64,000 nt of DNA from Lientehia hominis. Lineage in GTDB: Bacteria; Bacillota; Clostridia; Lachnospirales; Lachnospiraceae. Location: NCBI RefSeq assembly GCF_021044755.1, contig NZ_JAJNOR010000001.1, positions 186,001 to 250,000 of the forward strand, written 5' to 3'. Made by a program: the position numbers and the translations under genes. This document shows positions 49,602 through 58,872 of this stretch, in pieces (within the stretch, counting starts at the first letter, position 1; each line of letters opens with the position of its first letter). Below the pieces are notes generated by a model. It did no database searches, had not been told where the DNA came from, and saw only the letters and a program-made list of their open reading frames with translations.

Positions 49602-50891
49602 TTATTCTTTTGTGCAATTAAGAGCCTGTTCAATATCGGCGATGATGTCGTCTACATTCTCGATTCCGACGGAAAAACGAATCAAATCTGGCTTTACGCC
49701 TGCTTCGATCAGCTGCTCATCACTCAGCTGCCGGTGGGTATGGCTGGCAGGATGAAGTACCGATGTTCTTGCATCCGCCACATGGGTCACGATACAGGCC
49801 AGCTTCAGATTGTCCATAAAGCGGATTGAAAGCTCTCTCCCGCCTTTAAGGCCGAAAGCAATCACGCCGCAGGTGCCGTTCGGCATATATTTCTGAGCCC
49901 GTTCATAGTAAGGACTGCTCTTTAACCCAGGATAATTCACCCAGGCCACCTGTTCATTCGCTTCCAGGTATTCGGCCACTTTCTGCGCGTTCTCGCAGTG
50001 GCGGGGAACCCGCAGGTGCAGCGTCTCCAGTCCCACATTCAAAAGGAATGCGTTCTGGGGAGATTGAATCGCTCCCAGGTCCCTCATCAGCTGGGCCGTC
50101 GCTTTCATAATATACGCCTTTTTCCCGAAGGCTTCCGCGTATACAAGTCCGTGATAAGAATCATCCGGAGTCGTAAGCCCGGGGAATTTTTCTTTAACAG
50201 CCATCCAGTCAAAATTCCCGCTGTCTACGATACATCCACCCACGCTCATTGCATGCCCGTCCATATATTTCGTAGTGGAATGAGTCACGATATCCGCACC
50301 GAATTCAAAGGGCCTGCAGTTGATGGGAGTCGCAAATGTATTATCCACGATCAGCGGAACGCCGTGCCTATGCGCCGCCTCTGCAAATTTCTCGATATCC
50401 AAAACTACCAGTGACGGATTGGAGATCGTCTCTCCAAATACGGCCTTGGTATTGGGCTTAAATTCTTTTTCCAAATCCTCCGGAGATATTTCCGGATCCA
50501 CCAGAGTGAAATCAATGCCCAGCTTTTTGAGCGTCACGGTAAACAAATTGGAGGAACCGCCGTAAATGGTAGCGGAGCTTATGATATGGTCTCCCGCCGA
50601 AGCGATATTGAATATCGCGTAAAAAGTCGCCGCCTGCCCTGAGGAAGTCAGCATGGCGGAAGAACCACCCTCCAGCTCGCAGATCTTCTGTGCGACCGCG
50701 TCGTTGGTAGGGTTCTGCAGCCTTGTATAAAAATATCCGTCCTCTTCCAGGTCAAAAAGCCTGGCCATCTGCTCACTGGTATCATATTTAAACGTTGTAC
50801 TCTGATAGATGGGCAGCACCCTCGGCTCCCCTTTTTTAGGTGTCCAGCCGCTTTGAATGCAGATGGTCTCCGGCTTATACTTGTGTTCCAT
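49602..50891 (-). CDS. O-acetylhomoserine sulfhydrylase (MetY-type PLP enzyme)
   Basis: This protein of about 429 residues belongs to the Cys/Met metabolism PLP family and makes homocysteine from O-acetylhomoserine and sulfide. Motifs: YFYTRLQNPTNDAVAQKI, the SGQAATFYAIFNIA loop, the PLP lysine in VTHSTTKYMDGHAMSVGG, and LIVDNTFATPINCRPFEFGAD. The C-terminus SVGIENVDDIIADIEQAL is typical. The start at 50891 (MEHKYKPETICIQSG) matches the family and has AGGAG upstream. A second in-frame ATG at 50969 has a stronger GGGAGG and would add 26 residues of no known domain. It lies 96 nt after an alcohol dehydrogenase gene. Confidence 0.92.
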   Translation of the reverse strand: MEHKYKPETICIQSGWTPKKGEPRVLPIYQSTTFKYDTSEQMARLFDLEEDGYFYTRLQNPTNDAVAQKICELEGGSSAMLTSSGQAATFYAIFNIASAGDHIISSATIYGGSSNLFTVTLKKLGIDFTLVDPEISPEDLEKEFKPNTKAVFGETISNPSLVVLDIEKFAEAAHRHGVPLIVDNTFATPINCRPFEFGADIVTHSTTKYMDGHAMSVGGCIVDSGNFDWMAVKEKFPGLTTPDDSYHGLVYAEAFGKKAYIMKATAQLMRDLGAIQSPQNAFLLNVGLETLHLRVPRHCENAQKVAEYLEANEQVAWVNYPGLKSSPYYERAQKYMPNGTCGVIAFGLKGGRELSIRFMDNLKLACIVTHVADARTSVLHPASHTHRQLSDEQLIEAGVKPDLIRFSVGIENVDDIIADIEQALNCTKE

Positions 50892-50986
50892 AATTGTTGT
50901 ATCTCCTCTCTTTGTTTCTTCCCTTTGCAGCCCCGCCGACGCTTTTTCTCCATTTCCGGATGCCGTCATTTTTAAATCCTCCCTCT

Positions 50987-52156
50987 TTACAAGCAGGCGC
51001 GGTATATGTTTACCACATCCTGCTCATGCAGAGGCACGTAGGCCTGCGTATCCAGCTGTGCGTAAGGTACCGCGGCCTTTGCCATTACCTCAAACAGGGA
51101 ATCGTCGATTCCCAGTTCGGAAAGTGTAGCGGGAAGCCCGCAGTCCACAAAAAACTGCTCCGTGGCGTCAATTCCCATATTAGCCAAGGCAAATTCATCC
51201 GGCTGCCTGGGAAATCCCCACACATTTATGGCATAGTCCACAAACTTCCCTACCGTGCTTTCCGACAGGATATACCGCATCCAGGCAGGAGTAATGACAG
51301 CCAGCCCTACGCCGTGAGTGATATCATAATAGGCCCCCAACTGATGCTGTATGGCATGACAGGACCATTTTCCTTCCTTGCCGCATCCGCACAGTCCATT
51401 TAGAGCCATGCTGGCCGCCCACATGATATTTGCCCTGGCCGAATAATTTTCCGGCTCTGTCAGAGCCACAGGACCCCATTTGATGCAGGTCTTAAGGATT
51501 CCCTCTGAAAATTTATCCTGCACATATGCGTCCTCTGTCTTTTTAAAATACCCTTCAAAAATATGGGACATGATATCTGCCACGCCGGCTGCTGTCTGAA
51601 CCGCCGGAAGTGTATACAGATATGTGGGATCCAGAACGGAAGCCCGGGGATACAGATGGCTGCTGTGCACTCCCTGCTTCTCATGGACGGCCTGATTGGT
51701 GATCACCGCTGTCGGATTCATCTCCGATCCAGTAGCCGCCATGGTGAGCACAGTAAATATCGGAAGCGCATCGGTGATCAGAGACGGGTCTTTCACCACA
51801 TCCCAGGCATCTCCCCCGTAGAAATATCCCGCTGCTATCGCTTTTCCGCAGTCCACGGTACTTCCGCCGCCCACAGCCAGAATCATGTCGGCCTGATGTT
51901 CCCTCGCCATGGCGATCCCTGCCCGCACAGTCTCAATTTTAGGATTCGGCGTCACTCCCCCAAGCTCCCAGAACTGAAAGCCGTTTTCCTTCAGAATGCC
52001 GCATACGGTATCATAAATACCGTTCTTTTTAATGCTGCCACCGCCGTATACCATGAGCACCCTGTTTCCGCACGGTCTCATTTCTTCCGGCAGGCAAGTT
52101 GCCTTCCCTTTGCCGAACAACATCTTTGTCGGCGCATAAAAATCAAAATTCTCCAT
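50987..52156 (-). CDS. Iron-containing alcohol dehydrogenase (butanol dehydrogenase type)
   Basis: This 389-residue group III dehydrogenase has the nucleotide-binding MVYGGGSIKKNGIYD, the GGGSTVDCGKAIAAG motif, and metal-binding residues in VADIMSHIFEGYF and the histidines of CHAIQHQLGAYYDITHGVGLAVITPAWMRY. It probably interconverts an aldehyde and alcohol with NAD(P)H, as in BdhA/YugJ. It starts with ATG at 52156 and ends just before the sulfhydrylase gene. The gene at 53316-54488 is a paralogue of the same type and length, separated by a zinc-ribbon protein gene. Confidence 0.92.
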   Translation of the reverse strand: MENFDFYAPTKMLFGKGKATCLPEEMRPCGNRVLMVYGGGSIKKNGIYDTVCGILKENGFQFWELGGVTPNPKIETVRAGIAMAREHQADMILAVGGGSTVDCGKAIAAGYFYGGDAWDVVKDPSLITDALPIFTVLTMAATGSEMNPTAVITNQAVHEKQGVHSSHLYPRASVLDPTYLYTLPAVQTAAGVADIMSHIFEGYFKKTEDAYVQDKFSEGILKTCIKWGPVALTEPENYSARANIMWAASMALNGLCGCGKEGKWSCHAIQHQLGAYYDITHGVGLAVITPAWMRYILSESTVGKFVDYAINVWGFPRQPDEFALANMGIDATEQFFVDCGLPATLSELGIDDSLFEVMAKAAVPYAQLDTQAYVPLHEQDVVNIYRACL

Positions 52157-52203
52157 GGCCTACCCCTTTTCGCTCCTCCTTCTAAACTGCGCGCCTTCTG
52201 CCG

Positions 52204-53268
52204 TCAATATTTGTCATATTCGTCCAGGCACTCCAGAGTACAGTAATAGCTCCCCTCGTCGATGGAAACGTAAAGATCACTCGTTCCCCACTCCGTAAAC
52301 AGATAGCCATCCGCTTCCGCATCGGAAAAAAAGCCCTGCACCTCCTGCCAGAGCTGGTTTCGGTCTGCCGCAGGGTCCAGACCGCAGCCCGCTAAAAGCA
52401 GGAGCTTCTGAGCCGTATCCCTTCCGCTGGCAGAGACCGATACCTGCATCACCTCTCCGGTGACTGTATCGGAAACAATCCGAAAATAGTTTCCCGTATC
52501 ATCACCGATATCAACATAGACGCTTTTCTCATAATAGGTGTAGTCTCTGTCCCCGTAGGAGGATATCCAATTGCTGGTCACCGCATCGGAAACCTGGATA
52601 TCTTCACTCTGCCACAGTTCTTTACAGTAGCCGGCCAGCGTGTTCATATAAATCTGTCCGTCCACATCGTAATGGGAATAACCACTGCACGGTTCGCCGG
52701 CCGCCAGGATTTCTTCCTCATCAACGTCCTGATGAGAGCTATCTGCCCCGGCCGACTCCTCTTCTGAAGCATTACCTCCGTTAAATGCCGCCTCCAAACC
52801 GCTGTCCTTCCAGAGCTTAAGAGCCGTTGTCTTGATCGGTTCCCAGCAAAGGATGACCACCAGGATCAGGGCCGCAGCGAAAAACAGCCTTCCCACGATC
52901 TTCATGCCGCTGCCGTCTTTCTTTTTCTCATCCTCCAGAGTATTTTTCTTCCGATGAGGATCAACATTTGGTATTCCATATGTATGTTTTCCACCGCAGG
53001 CATCCGGATACCTGGTGTTCCGGTATGTATCCGGCGAAGGCTTTTTAGCACTGGAACGCGGAGGAGCGCTCCCATAGCTCCCTACGCTCCATGTATCCTT
53101 CGTCGTCACCTCCGCAGTTTCGAGGACTCCTGCCCCCGATCCGCTTTCATTGGGTAGGAAATCTCCCTCATATATAATCGGCTCTTTCCGAAGCCGCTTA
53201 CACTCCGGGCAAAAACTCTTTGCCGTCAGCTCATGCTCGCACACCGGGCACAAATAACGTTTTTTCAT
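52204..53268 (-). CDS. Zinc-ribbon protein with single membrane helix, function unknown
   Basis: This 354-residue protein begins with a zinc ribbon (CPVCEHELTAKSFCPECKR, CxxC twice at residues 8-22). A long low-complexity cytoplasmic linker (about 30-120) and one membrane helix (about 128-146: VGRLFFAAALILVVILCW) follow. The outer region (about 160-354) is acidic at first and then beta-rich with many Tyr residues. Clostridia carry many such zinc_ribbon plus TM proteins, but no function is known. It lies between two alcohol dehydrogenase genes and on the same strand, with a 47-nt gap to both. The RBS upstream is weaker than in the neighbours. Confidence 0.72.
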   Translation of the reverse strand: MKKRYLCPVCEHELTAKSFCPECKRLRKEPIIYEGDFLPNESGSGAGVLETAEVTTKDTWSVGSYGSAPPRSSAKKPSPDTYRNTRYPDACGGKHTYGIPNVDPHRKKNTLEDEKKKDGSGMKIVGRLFFAAALILVVILCWEPIKTTALKLWKDSGLEAAFNGGNASEEESAGADSSHQDVDEEEILAAGEPCSGYSHYDVDGQIYMNTLAGYCKELWQSEDIQVSDAVTSNWISSYGDRDYTYYEKSVYVDIGDDTGNYFRIVSDTVTGEVMQVSVSASGRDTAQKLLLLAGCGLDPAADRNQLWQEVQGFFSDAEADGYLFTEWGTSDLYVSIDEGSYYCTLECLDEYDKY

Positions 53269-53315
53269 CTCTCTCCCGCCCTTCTCTTCCGGCTTTCATC
53301 ATTCCTGTCAACACT

Positions 53316-54488
53316 CTATCTACAGGCCAGACGGTAGACCTCTTCACACTCTTTTCGTCCCAGTTTCACAAAGAATCCCTCTGTACGTCCGTCAATCTGC
53401 AGAGTATCCAGAAGCTTCGGTATATCCTCTTCTTTTGCTCCCAGCTCCGAGAAAGAGGTCGGCATACCAATGGAGCGGAAAAATGCCTTAGTCCTCGCAA
53501 TTCCTTCCCTCGCTGTCTCCTCCGGATGTTCGAAATTCATTTCGCATCCCCAAACGCGGACCGCAAACTGAGCAAAACGGTTTACATCATGGGGCATCAC
53601 ATAAGTCATCCATGCAGGGAACATCACAGCCAGGCCCGCTCCGTGGGCGCAGTCATAAAGTGCGGAAAGCTCATGCTCCAAATTGTGGCTCGCCCAGTCC
53701 TGCTCTCTGCCGACTCCGCAGATATCATTGTGCGCCATGGTGCCCGCCCACATGATATTGGCTCTGGCCTCATAATCATTGGGATCTTCAAGGACCTTCG
53801 GAAGCTCCTTGATGATAGTTTTGAGAACAGCCTCACAGAACCGGTCCGTGATTTCCACATTTCTCGTATTGGTAAAATACCGTTCAAATACATGAGCCAT
53901 GATGTCCGTACAGCCGCTAGCCGTCTGATACGGCGGCAGCGTCATCGTAAGCTCCGGGTTCATGACAGCAAATACCGGCCGGATGACTTCGCTCCCATAA
54001 GGCCGTTTGTACATGCCGTCTTCGTTGGTGATCACGGATCCGTCGCTGCCTTCGCTGCCGGCTGCCGCTATGGTCAGGACCGACGCTACCGGAAGAGCGC
54101 GCTCCGCAGCTGCCCTGCCTGCGTAGAAATCCCAAAAATCTCCGTCGTAAACAGCTCCCATGGCAATCGCTTTGGAGGAATCAATGGTGCTTCCTCCGCC
54201 GACGGCCAGGACAAAATCCACCCCTTCTTTTTTGCACAGCTCAATGCCCTGATATACAAGGCCGCTCCTGGGATTCGGCTTCACGCCCCCCAGCTCTATG
54301 TAGGAAATCCCTTCCTTGTCCAGAGAAGCCTTTACCCTGTCTAAAAGACCGGAACGGACAACGCTTCCGCCGCCGTAATGGATGAGCACCCTGCTGCCGC
54401 CGAAGCGCCTTACATAATGGCCTGTCTCATTCTCTTTTCCTTTTCCGAACACAAAATATGTCGGGCTGTAAAATGTAAAATTATCCAT
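53316..54488 (-). CDS. Iron-containing alcohol dehydrogenase, second copy
   Basis: This 390-residue protein is a paralogue of the 50987-52156 gene: it begins MDNFTFYSPTYFVFGKGKE versus MENFDFYAPTKMLFGKGK in the other. It has IHYGGGSVVRSGLL, GGGSTIDSSKAIAMG, and the metal-binding CTDIMAHVFERYF and HNLEHELSALYDCAHGAGLAVMFPAWMTY. Both proteins have the same order of motifs, and substrate differences cannot be read from them. GAGAAGG precedes the ATG. It is probably the first gene of the segment that runs through the zinc-ribbon gene to the other dehydrogenase. Confidence 0.92.
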   Translation of the reverse strand: MDNFTFYSPTYFVFGKGKENETGHYVRRFGGSRVLIHYGGGSVVRSGLLDRVKASLDKEGISYIELGGVKPNPRSGLVYQGIELCKKEGVDFVLAVGGGSTIDSSKAIAMGAVYDGDFWDFYAGRAAAERALPVASVLTIAAAGSEGSDGSVITNEDGMYKRPYGSEVIRPVFAVMNPELTMTLPPYQTASGCTDIMAHVFERYFTNTRNVEITDRFCEAVLKTIIKELPKVLEDPNDYEARANIMWAGTMAHNDICGVGREQDWASHNLEHELSALYDCAHGAGLAVMFPAWMTYVMPHDVNRFAQFAVRVWGCEMNFEHPEETAREGIARTKAFFRSIGMPTSFSELGAKEEDIPKLLDTLQIDGRTEGFFVKLGRKECEEVYRLACR

Positions 54489-54601
54489 ACCTTCTCTTTC
54501 TCCTTACCGTTTTATTTTTATCCAAGATGAATTCATTTTATCACAGTTCCCTTTATTCTTCCATAGCAATCATGGAAAAACTCTGCCGGAAACCGTAAAA
54601 C

Positions 54602-55624
54602 TTATCCCATGGCATCCCGGATGACCCGCTCTGCGTTTCCGCGCATGACAAGCTCCAGCTGGCGTTCCGTAAAGCCTTCATTTTTGAGGGCTTCCCATAA
54701 AAGATACATCTTATCCGGAGAATCGATCTCCAGGTCTCCTGTAATACCGTCCAGATCGGATCCCAGCGCCAGGACGCCTTCCCCTCCACAGTCCAGGATA
54801 TGACGTGCATGGGCGGCCATTCGGGCAGCACTGCTGTGTTCACTGAAAAAATCTTCATCCAAAAATCCTGGAGCGAAGTTTAACCCCATGACGCCGCCCT
54901 TTTCTGCCAGCAGACGGATCATATCGTCACTCATATTCCTGGAGCAGTCCGCCAATGCTCTCGCATTGGAGTGGGACGCCACAAAAGGCCTGGCGCAAAG
55001 CTCTGCCACATCATAAAAGCCCTCATCCGACAGATGGGACACATCTACGATCATTCCCAAAGCATTCATATAGGCCACCGCCTCTTTTCCGAAAGCAGAC
55101 AGACCGCTGCCCCTGCTCCCATAGACAGCGTCTCTGTAGTTGGCCCTTCCGAAGCAGTTATCATGGTTCCATGTCAAAGTTATCAGCCGAATCCCCATAT
55201 CATAAAACCTCTTCAGGTTTTCAAGCTTTCCGCGCACCGCCCTGCCGTCCTCCAGAGTCAGAAAAGCAGAAATCTTTTTATCCGCTTCATTCCGTTTCAG
55301 ATCCCCATAGGAACCGGCGAGCGCGATCTCGTCTCCATGCAGTGAAACCTCCCTTTTAATTCCGGAGATCAACTTTTCAATATAGAATTCATCCCATAAA
55401 GCCAGCTCTGATTCTGGGCGTTTTCCGTCCTCATCTTTTTCCGGTAGGACCTTTACCTGGATTTTCGCATCCTCATCCGGCATCCAAATAGCAAAGAACT
55501 GCGCAAGACATCCTCCCTTCTTCAGTCTCCGGATGTCAATCTTCATCTGATTTTCGTAGAGGCTTCCGCCTTCGTCCGCAAATACCAGAAGGGTATCGCA
55601 GTGCATATCAATATAATCCTGCAT
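54602..55624 (-). CDS. Membrane dipeptidase family (peptidase M19)
   Basis: This 340-residue zinc dipeptidase of the renal dipeptidase family starts with the metal-binding IDMHCDT (HxD at 7-9). The bridging acidic residue lies in ISAFLTLEDGRAV, and histidines are in IVDVSHLSDEGFYDV and VASHSNARAL, followed by LGSDLDGI. All metal ligands seem to be present. It has no signal peptide. It overlaps the SNF2 helicase stop by 17 nt, and its RBS GGAGG lies in that gene, so it is the third gene of the argS-SNF2-dipeptidase operon. Substrate is probably a dipeptide, perhaps with a D-residue. Confidence 0.92.
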   Translation of the reverse strand: MQDYIDMHCDTLLVFADEGGSLYENQMKIDIRRLKKGGCLAQFFAIWMPDEDAKIQVKVLPEKDEDGKRPESELALWDEFYIEKLISGIKREVSLHGDEIALAGSYGDLKRNEADKKISAFLTLEDGRAVRGKLENLKRFYDMGIRLITLTWNHDNCFGRANYRDAVYGSRGSGLSAFGKEAVAYMNALGMIVDVSHLSDEGFYDVAELCARPFVASHSNARALADCSRNMSDDMIRLLAEKGGVMGLNFAPGFLDEDFFSEHSSAARMAAHARHILDCGGEGVLALGSDLDGITGDLEIDSPDKMYLLWEALKNEGFTERQLELVMRGNAERVIRDAMG

Positions 55625-58600
55625 CCTCTTCCTCCAACAATTTGATCAGCGCCTCCCTGCTGAGACTTCCGAAAGAAGCCGCCTCATTTTCGATCACCTG
55701 ATCCGTCAGCTCCTTCTTCATCTCCTGAAGCCGCAGGATCCCTTCCTCAATGGTGTCTTTGGCTATGAGCCGGAACACCGATACCACCTTTTTCTGTCCG
55801 ATCCGGTGGGCCCTGTCGGTGGCCTGATTCTGTGCTGCCAGATTCCACCACGGGTCAAAGTGTATGACCACATCAGCCGCAGTCAGATTGAGCCCTGTTC
55901 CGCCTGCCTTGAGGGAGATCAGGAATATCGGTACCTCGTCATGATTGAACGCATTGACAAGTTCCATCCGTTCCTCTTTTCCTGTCTGCCCCGTCAGCTT
56001 ATAATATGCGATTCCTTCTTTGGAAAGACGTTCTCCCATGACATCCAGCATGGAAGTAAACTGAGAGAACAACAGAATCTTATGGCCTGACTCCGCTCCA
56101 CCCAAGACCAGCTCCATACAAGTCTCCAATTTGGCCGAACCGCCTTTATAATCCTCGTAGCAAAGGCCCGGATCACAGCAAAGCTGTCTCAGTCTTGTAA
56201 GCTCCGCCAGAATCTGGATCCGTCTCTTTTGGTATTGCTCATCTCCGGAGGATTCCAGTTCTTTTTTTAACTTCATGGCATTGGCTGCATACAGATTTCT
56301 CTGGCTCTTTCCCAGACGGGAGTACACCACGCTTTCCAATTTATCCGGCAGATCCTTTAAGACATCTTTCTTATAGCGCCTCAGCAGAAATGGGCCAATC
56401 ATCCGATGCAGGCGCTTCAAAGCGGCCTTATCTCCGTCCCGCAGCACCGGCATTTCAAACTCTTTTTTAAACTTTTGGTAGCTGTACAGAAATCCAGGCA
56501 TCAGATAATCAAATATACTCCACAGATCCCCCAGGCGGTTCTCAATGGGCGTACCGGTCAGAGCAAATTTAGTGACTGCACGGATTCGTTTTACCGCTCT
56601 CGCATTCTGCGTCGCATGGTTTTTAATATACTGAGCTTCATCAATGATCTGAAAACGAAATTCTTTGCTCTGGTACAGCGCCGTATCTCTTCTCAGAAGG
56701 TCATAGGAGGTGACATATACCTGTGAGGGCTCCCGTCCGTCGGACAGGAGCTCTGCCCTCTCCGCTCCCGTGCCGGCCACAACGGTCACCGTAAGCTCCG
56801 GTCCGAACCGGCGCAGCTCACTCTCCCAATTGTAAATCAAGGAAGCCGGGCATACGATAAGCGCTCTCATATCCGGATCTTTTCTGGCCTCATCCACCAA
56901 AAGGGCTATGACCTGAATCGTCTTGCCCAGGCCCATATCATCCGCCAGGATGCCTCCGAAGCCATAGGCGTCCAATGTGCGGAACCAGAAGAATCCGTGC
57001 TTCTGATATTCTCTGAGGGTGTCTCCCAAAGACGGCGGCACTTCAAAATCGCTTTCTCTCACGGAATTCATATTTCGGACAATGGATTTAAAAGCACTGT
57101 CCCGGTTTACGTCAATATGTCTTCCGTCCTTCAGCACTTTATCCAGATAGAGGCTCCGGTATCTTGGCACATGGATCTCGCCTTCAAGTGGCTGACGATC
57201 ATCCAGAGCCAGCCCCCTTGACAGTTCAGCCAGTGTTCCGAAGCCGGTTTCGGACAGCCTCAGAAAATCTCCTGACTTCAGGCGGTAATAGGTCTGTTTC
57301 TGACGATAGGCAGACAATATCTTCGACAGCTCTGAAGAAGACAGGCCGCCTGCATCCACCTGCAGATTCAGCCACTCTCCCTGCAGGCTGACACCCACTG
57401 AGACCCTGCTCTCGGAAAGTATCCTGCGTTCCTTCATCGCGCCGCTTAAATATACTTCTCCATGCTTCTCGAACTCTGAGATTCCCCCGTCCAGCAGGCT
57501 GAACATGGCTTCTTCATCCCCTTTGACAGTAAAGCAGCTGTCATCGGCATAACGTCCGGTAAAATACTGTTTTATCAGAGTTCCGACTATCAGTTCCCCC
57601 ACCTGGTCACGAAATACTTCCGAATACTTCGTCCTGTCAAAAGGGGTGAATTTAACCGAACCGTACCAGAATTCCGCCTTCAGCGTAATCTCATCAGCAG
57701 AGGGACTGTCAAAGTAAAACTTTGTTCTGAGAGGCTCTGTATGGTACTGTTCCAGATCTATGCCCATGGATTCCAGGCTGACGTAGCCGGAAATTCTCGA
57801 GAGGACATAGTCGCAAAAAGAAGGAAGGTCCTTTTCACTCATTTCCACAGACAGGATTCCGCTTCCCTTTCCCGGACTCATGGCCTGCAGAAACTCCTTT
57901 AAAACGGCAGTACAGCCCTTGTCACAGCAGTAGAGAATGTCCTCCCGTATCAGGTACATCCTCCTTTTTCCGTAAAATACCGTGACTTCATCCAGAAGGG
58001 AGATCCTGGCCCCGTCCCTTCCATGCGCCCGAATGACGCCAAACAGCCTCGGATTCTCCTTTTTTACCTTGAGCTCTTTTATGCTCCCTTCCTGTGTCTC
58101 AAATTCCACCGTTCGTCCGGTCAGCACTTTCATAAAGCTGTCACAGGCACCCGGGGAAAGCTCCAGTTCCCGGAGCACCGGCATCATACCCCCTCTTATG
58201 GGGTTCAGCTTCTCGTAAAGATAACGGTATTCTCCTACAGCCCTGTTTATCTCCTCTGCCAGCCGGGCAGAATCATCATCAAAGGCTTCCAGGCTGTGAT
58301 AAAAGCCCAGCTGCTTTCCATACTCCACATATGCGTCGCATTCCAGGGCTTCGGAAAATGCCGCCATATCCTTCACCAGATAAAATCTGTTTATACCGAC
58401 CTTCAGATAAACACGGAGCATTCCGCCTTTTTCCCGGAGCACCGGCTCCAAATGGATCTTCTCTTCCATTTTGGAAGCCATCAGCTTTGTCATTTCCCGG
58501 CTGGTATACGTGTGGATCATCCGCCGGACCTCCGGCGGCGTAGATACATGAGGAGAAGCCTCTGCTTCCCTTTTTTCCATTGCATAAAAGGCTGCCGCCG

Positions 58601-58862
58601 CCTCATGGCAGCACAGCCCTTTGTATTCCTTATGGGCGGAGCATTGGCAGGTCGCCTGATAGATGCAGTCGCCCTTGATCAGCAGAGATACCTGATAGAC
58701 CCTGTTCCCGTCCGTAACGGATGTTTTTAAATTCTCTTCCCCTTTCCAAAAGCTCTCGCTGGAAAGAAAGCGGACCTTTCCCATCTGGAAAAGCTCTCTT
58801 CCCTTTTCGTATTCCTGTGCACTTTTGGATTTTCTGCGAATCGTATCGCTGGAGAACGCCAT
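55608..58862 (-). CDS. SNF2-family helicase with SWIM zinc finger
   Basis: This large protein of about 1084 residues has an N-terminal SWIM zinc finger (CQCSAHKEYKGLCCH, near residues 72-86). A long SNF2-associated bacterial region (about 110-610) follows, then the ATPase: DDMGLGKTIQVIAL (motif I), DEAQYIKN (motif II), LTGTPIENRLGDLWSIFDYL, FLISLKAGGTGLNLTAADVVIHFDPWWN, and ATDRAHRIGQ at the end. It probably acts as a DNA translocase on protein-DNA complexes. Two adjacent ATGs at 58865 and 58862 are possible; AGGTGG is better spaced for the second. It starts just after the argS stop and overlaps the dipeptidase gene. Confidence 0.93.
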   Translation of the reverse strand: MAFSSDTIRRKSKSAQEYEKGRELFQMGKVRFLSSESFWKGEENLKTSVTDGNRVYQVSLLIKGDCIYQATCQCSAHKEYKGLCCHEAAAAFYAMEKREAEASPHVSTPPEVRRMIHTYTSREMTKLMASKMEEKIHLEPVLREKGGMLRVYLKVGINRFYLVKDMAAFSEALECDAYVEYGKQLGFYHSLEAFDDDSARLAEEINRAVGEYRYLYEKLNPIRGGMMPVLRELELSPGACDSFMKVLTGRTVEFETQEGSIKELKVKKENPRLFGVIRAHGRDGARISLLDEVTVFYGKRRMYLIREDILYCCDKGCTAVLKEFLQAMSPGKGSGILSVEMSEKDLPSFCDYVLSRISGYVSLESMGIDLEQYHTEPLRTKFYFDSPSADEITLKAEFWYGSVKFTPFDRTKYSEVFRDQVGELIVGTLIKQYFTGRYADDSCFTVKGDEEAMFSLLDGGISEFEKHGEVYLSGAMKERRILSESRVSVGVSLQGEWLNLQVDAGGLSSSELSKILSAYRQKQTYYRLKSGDFLRLSETGFGTLAELSRGLALDDRQPLEGEIHVPRYRSLYLDKVLKDGRHIDVNRDSAFKSIVRNMNSVRESDFEVPPSLGDTLREYQKHGFFWFRTLDAYGFGGILADDMGLGKTIQVIALLVDEARKDPDMRALIVCPASLIYNWESELRRFGPELTVTVVAGTGAERAELLSDGREPSQVYVTSYDLLRRDTALYQSKEFRFQIIDEAQYIKNHATQNARAVKRIRAVTKFALTGTPIENRLGDLWSIFDYLMPGFLYSYQKFKKEFEMPVLRDGDKAALKRLHRMIGPFLLRRYKKDVLKDLPDKLESVVYSRLGKSQRNLYAANAMKLKKELESSGDEQYQKRRIQILAELTRLRQLCCDPGLCYEDYKGGSAKLETCMELVLGGAESGHKILLFSQFTSMLDVMGERLSKEGIAYYKLTGQTGKEERMELVNAFNHDEVPIFLISLKAGGTGLNLTAADVVIHFDPWWNLAAQNQATDRAHRIGQKKVVSVFRLIAKDTIEEGILRLQEMKKELTDQVIENEAASFGSLSREALIKLLEEEDAGLY

Positions 58863-58872
58863 CATTTCCCAC

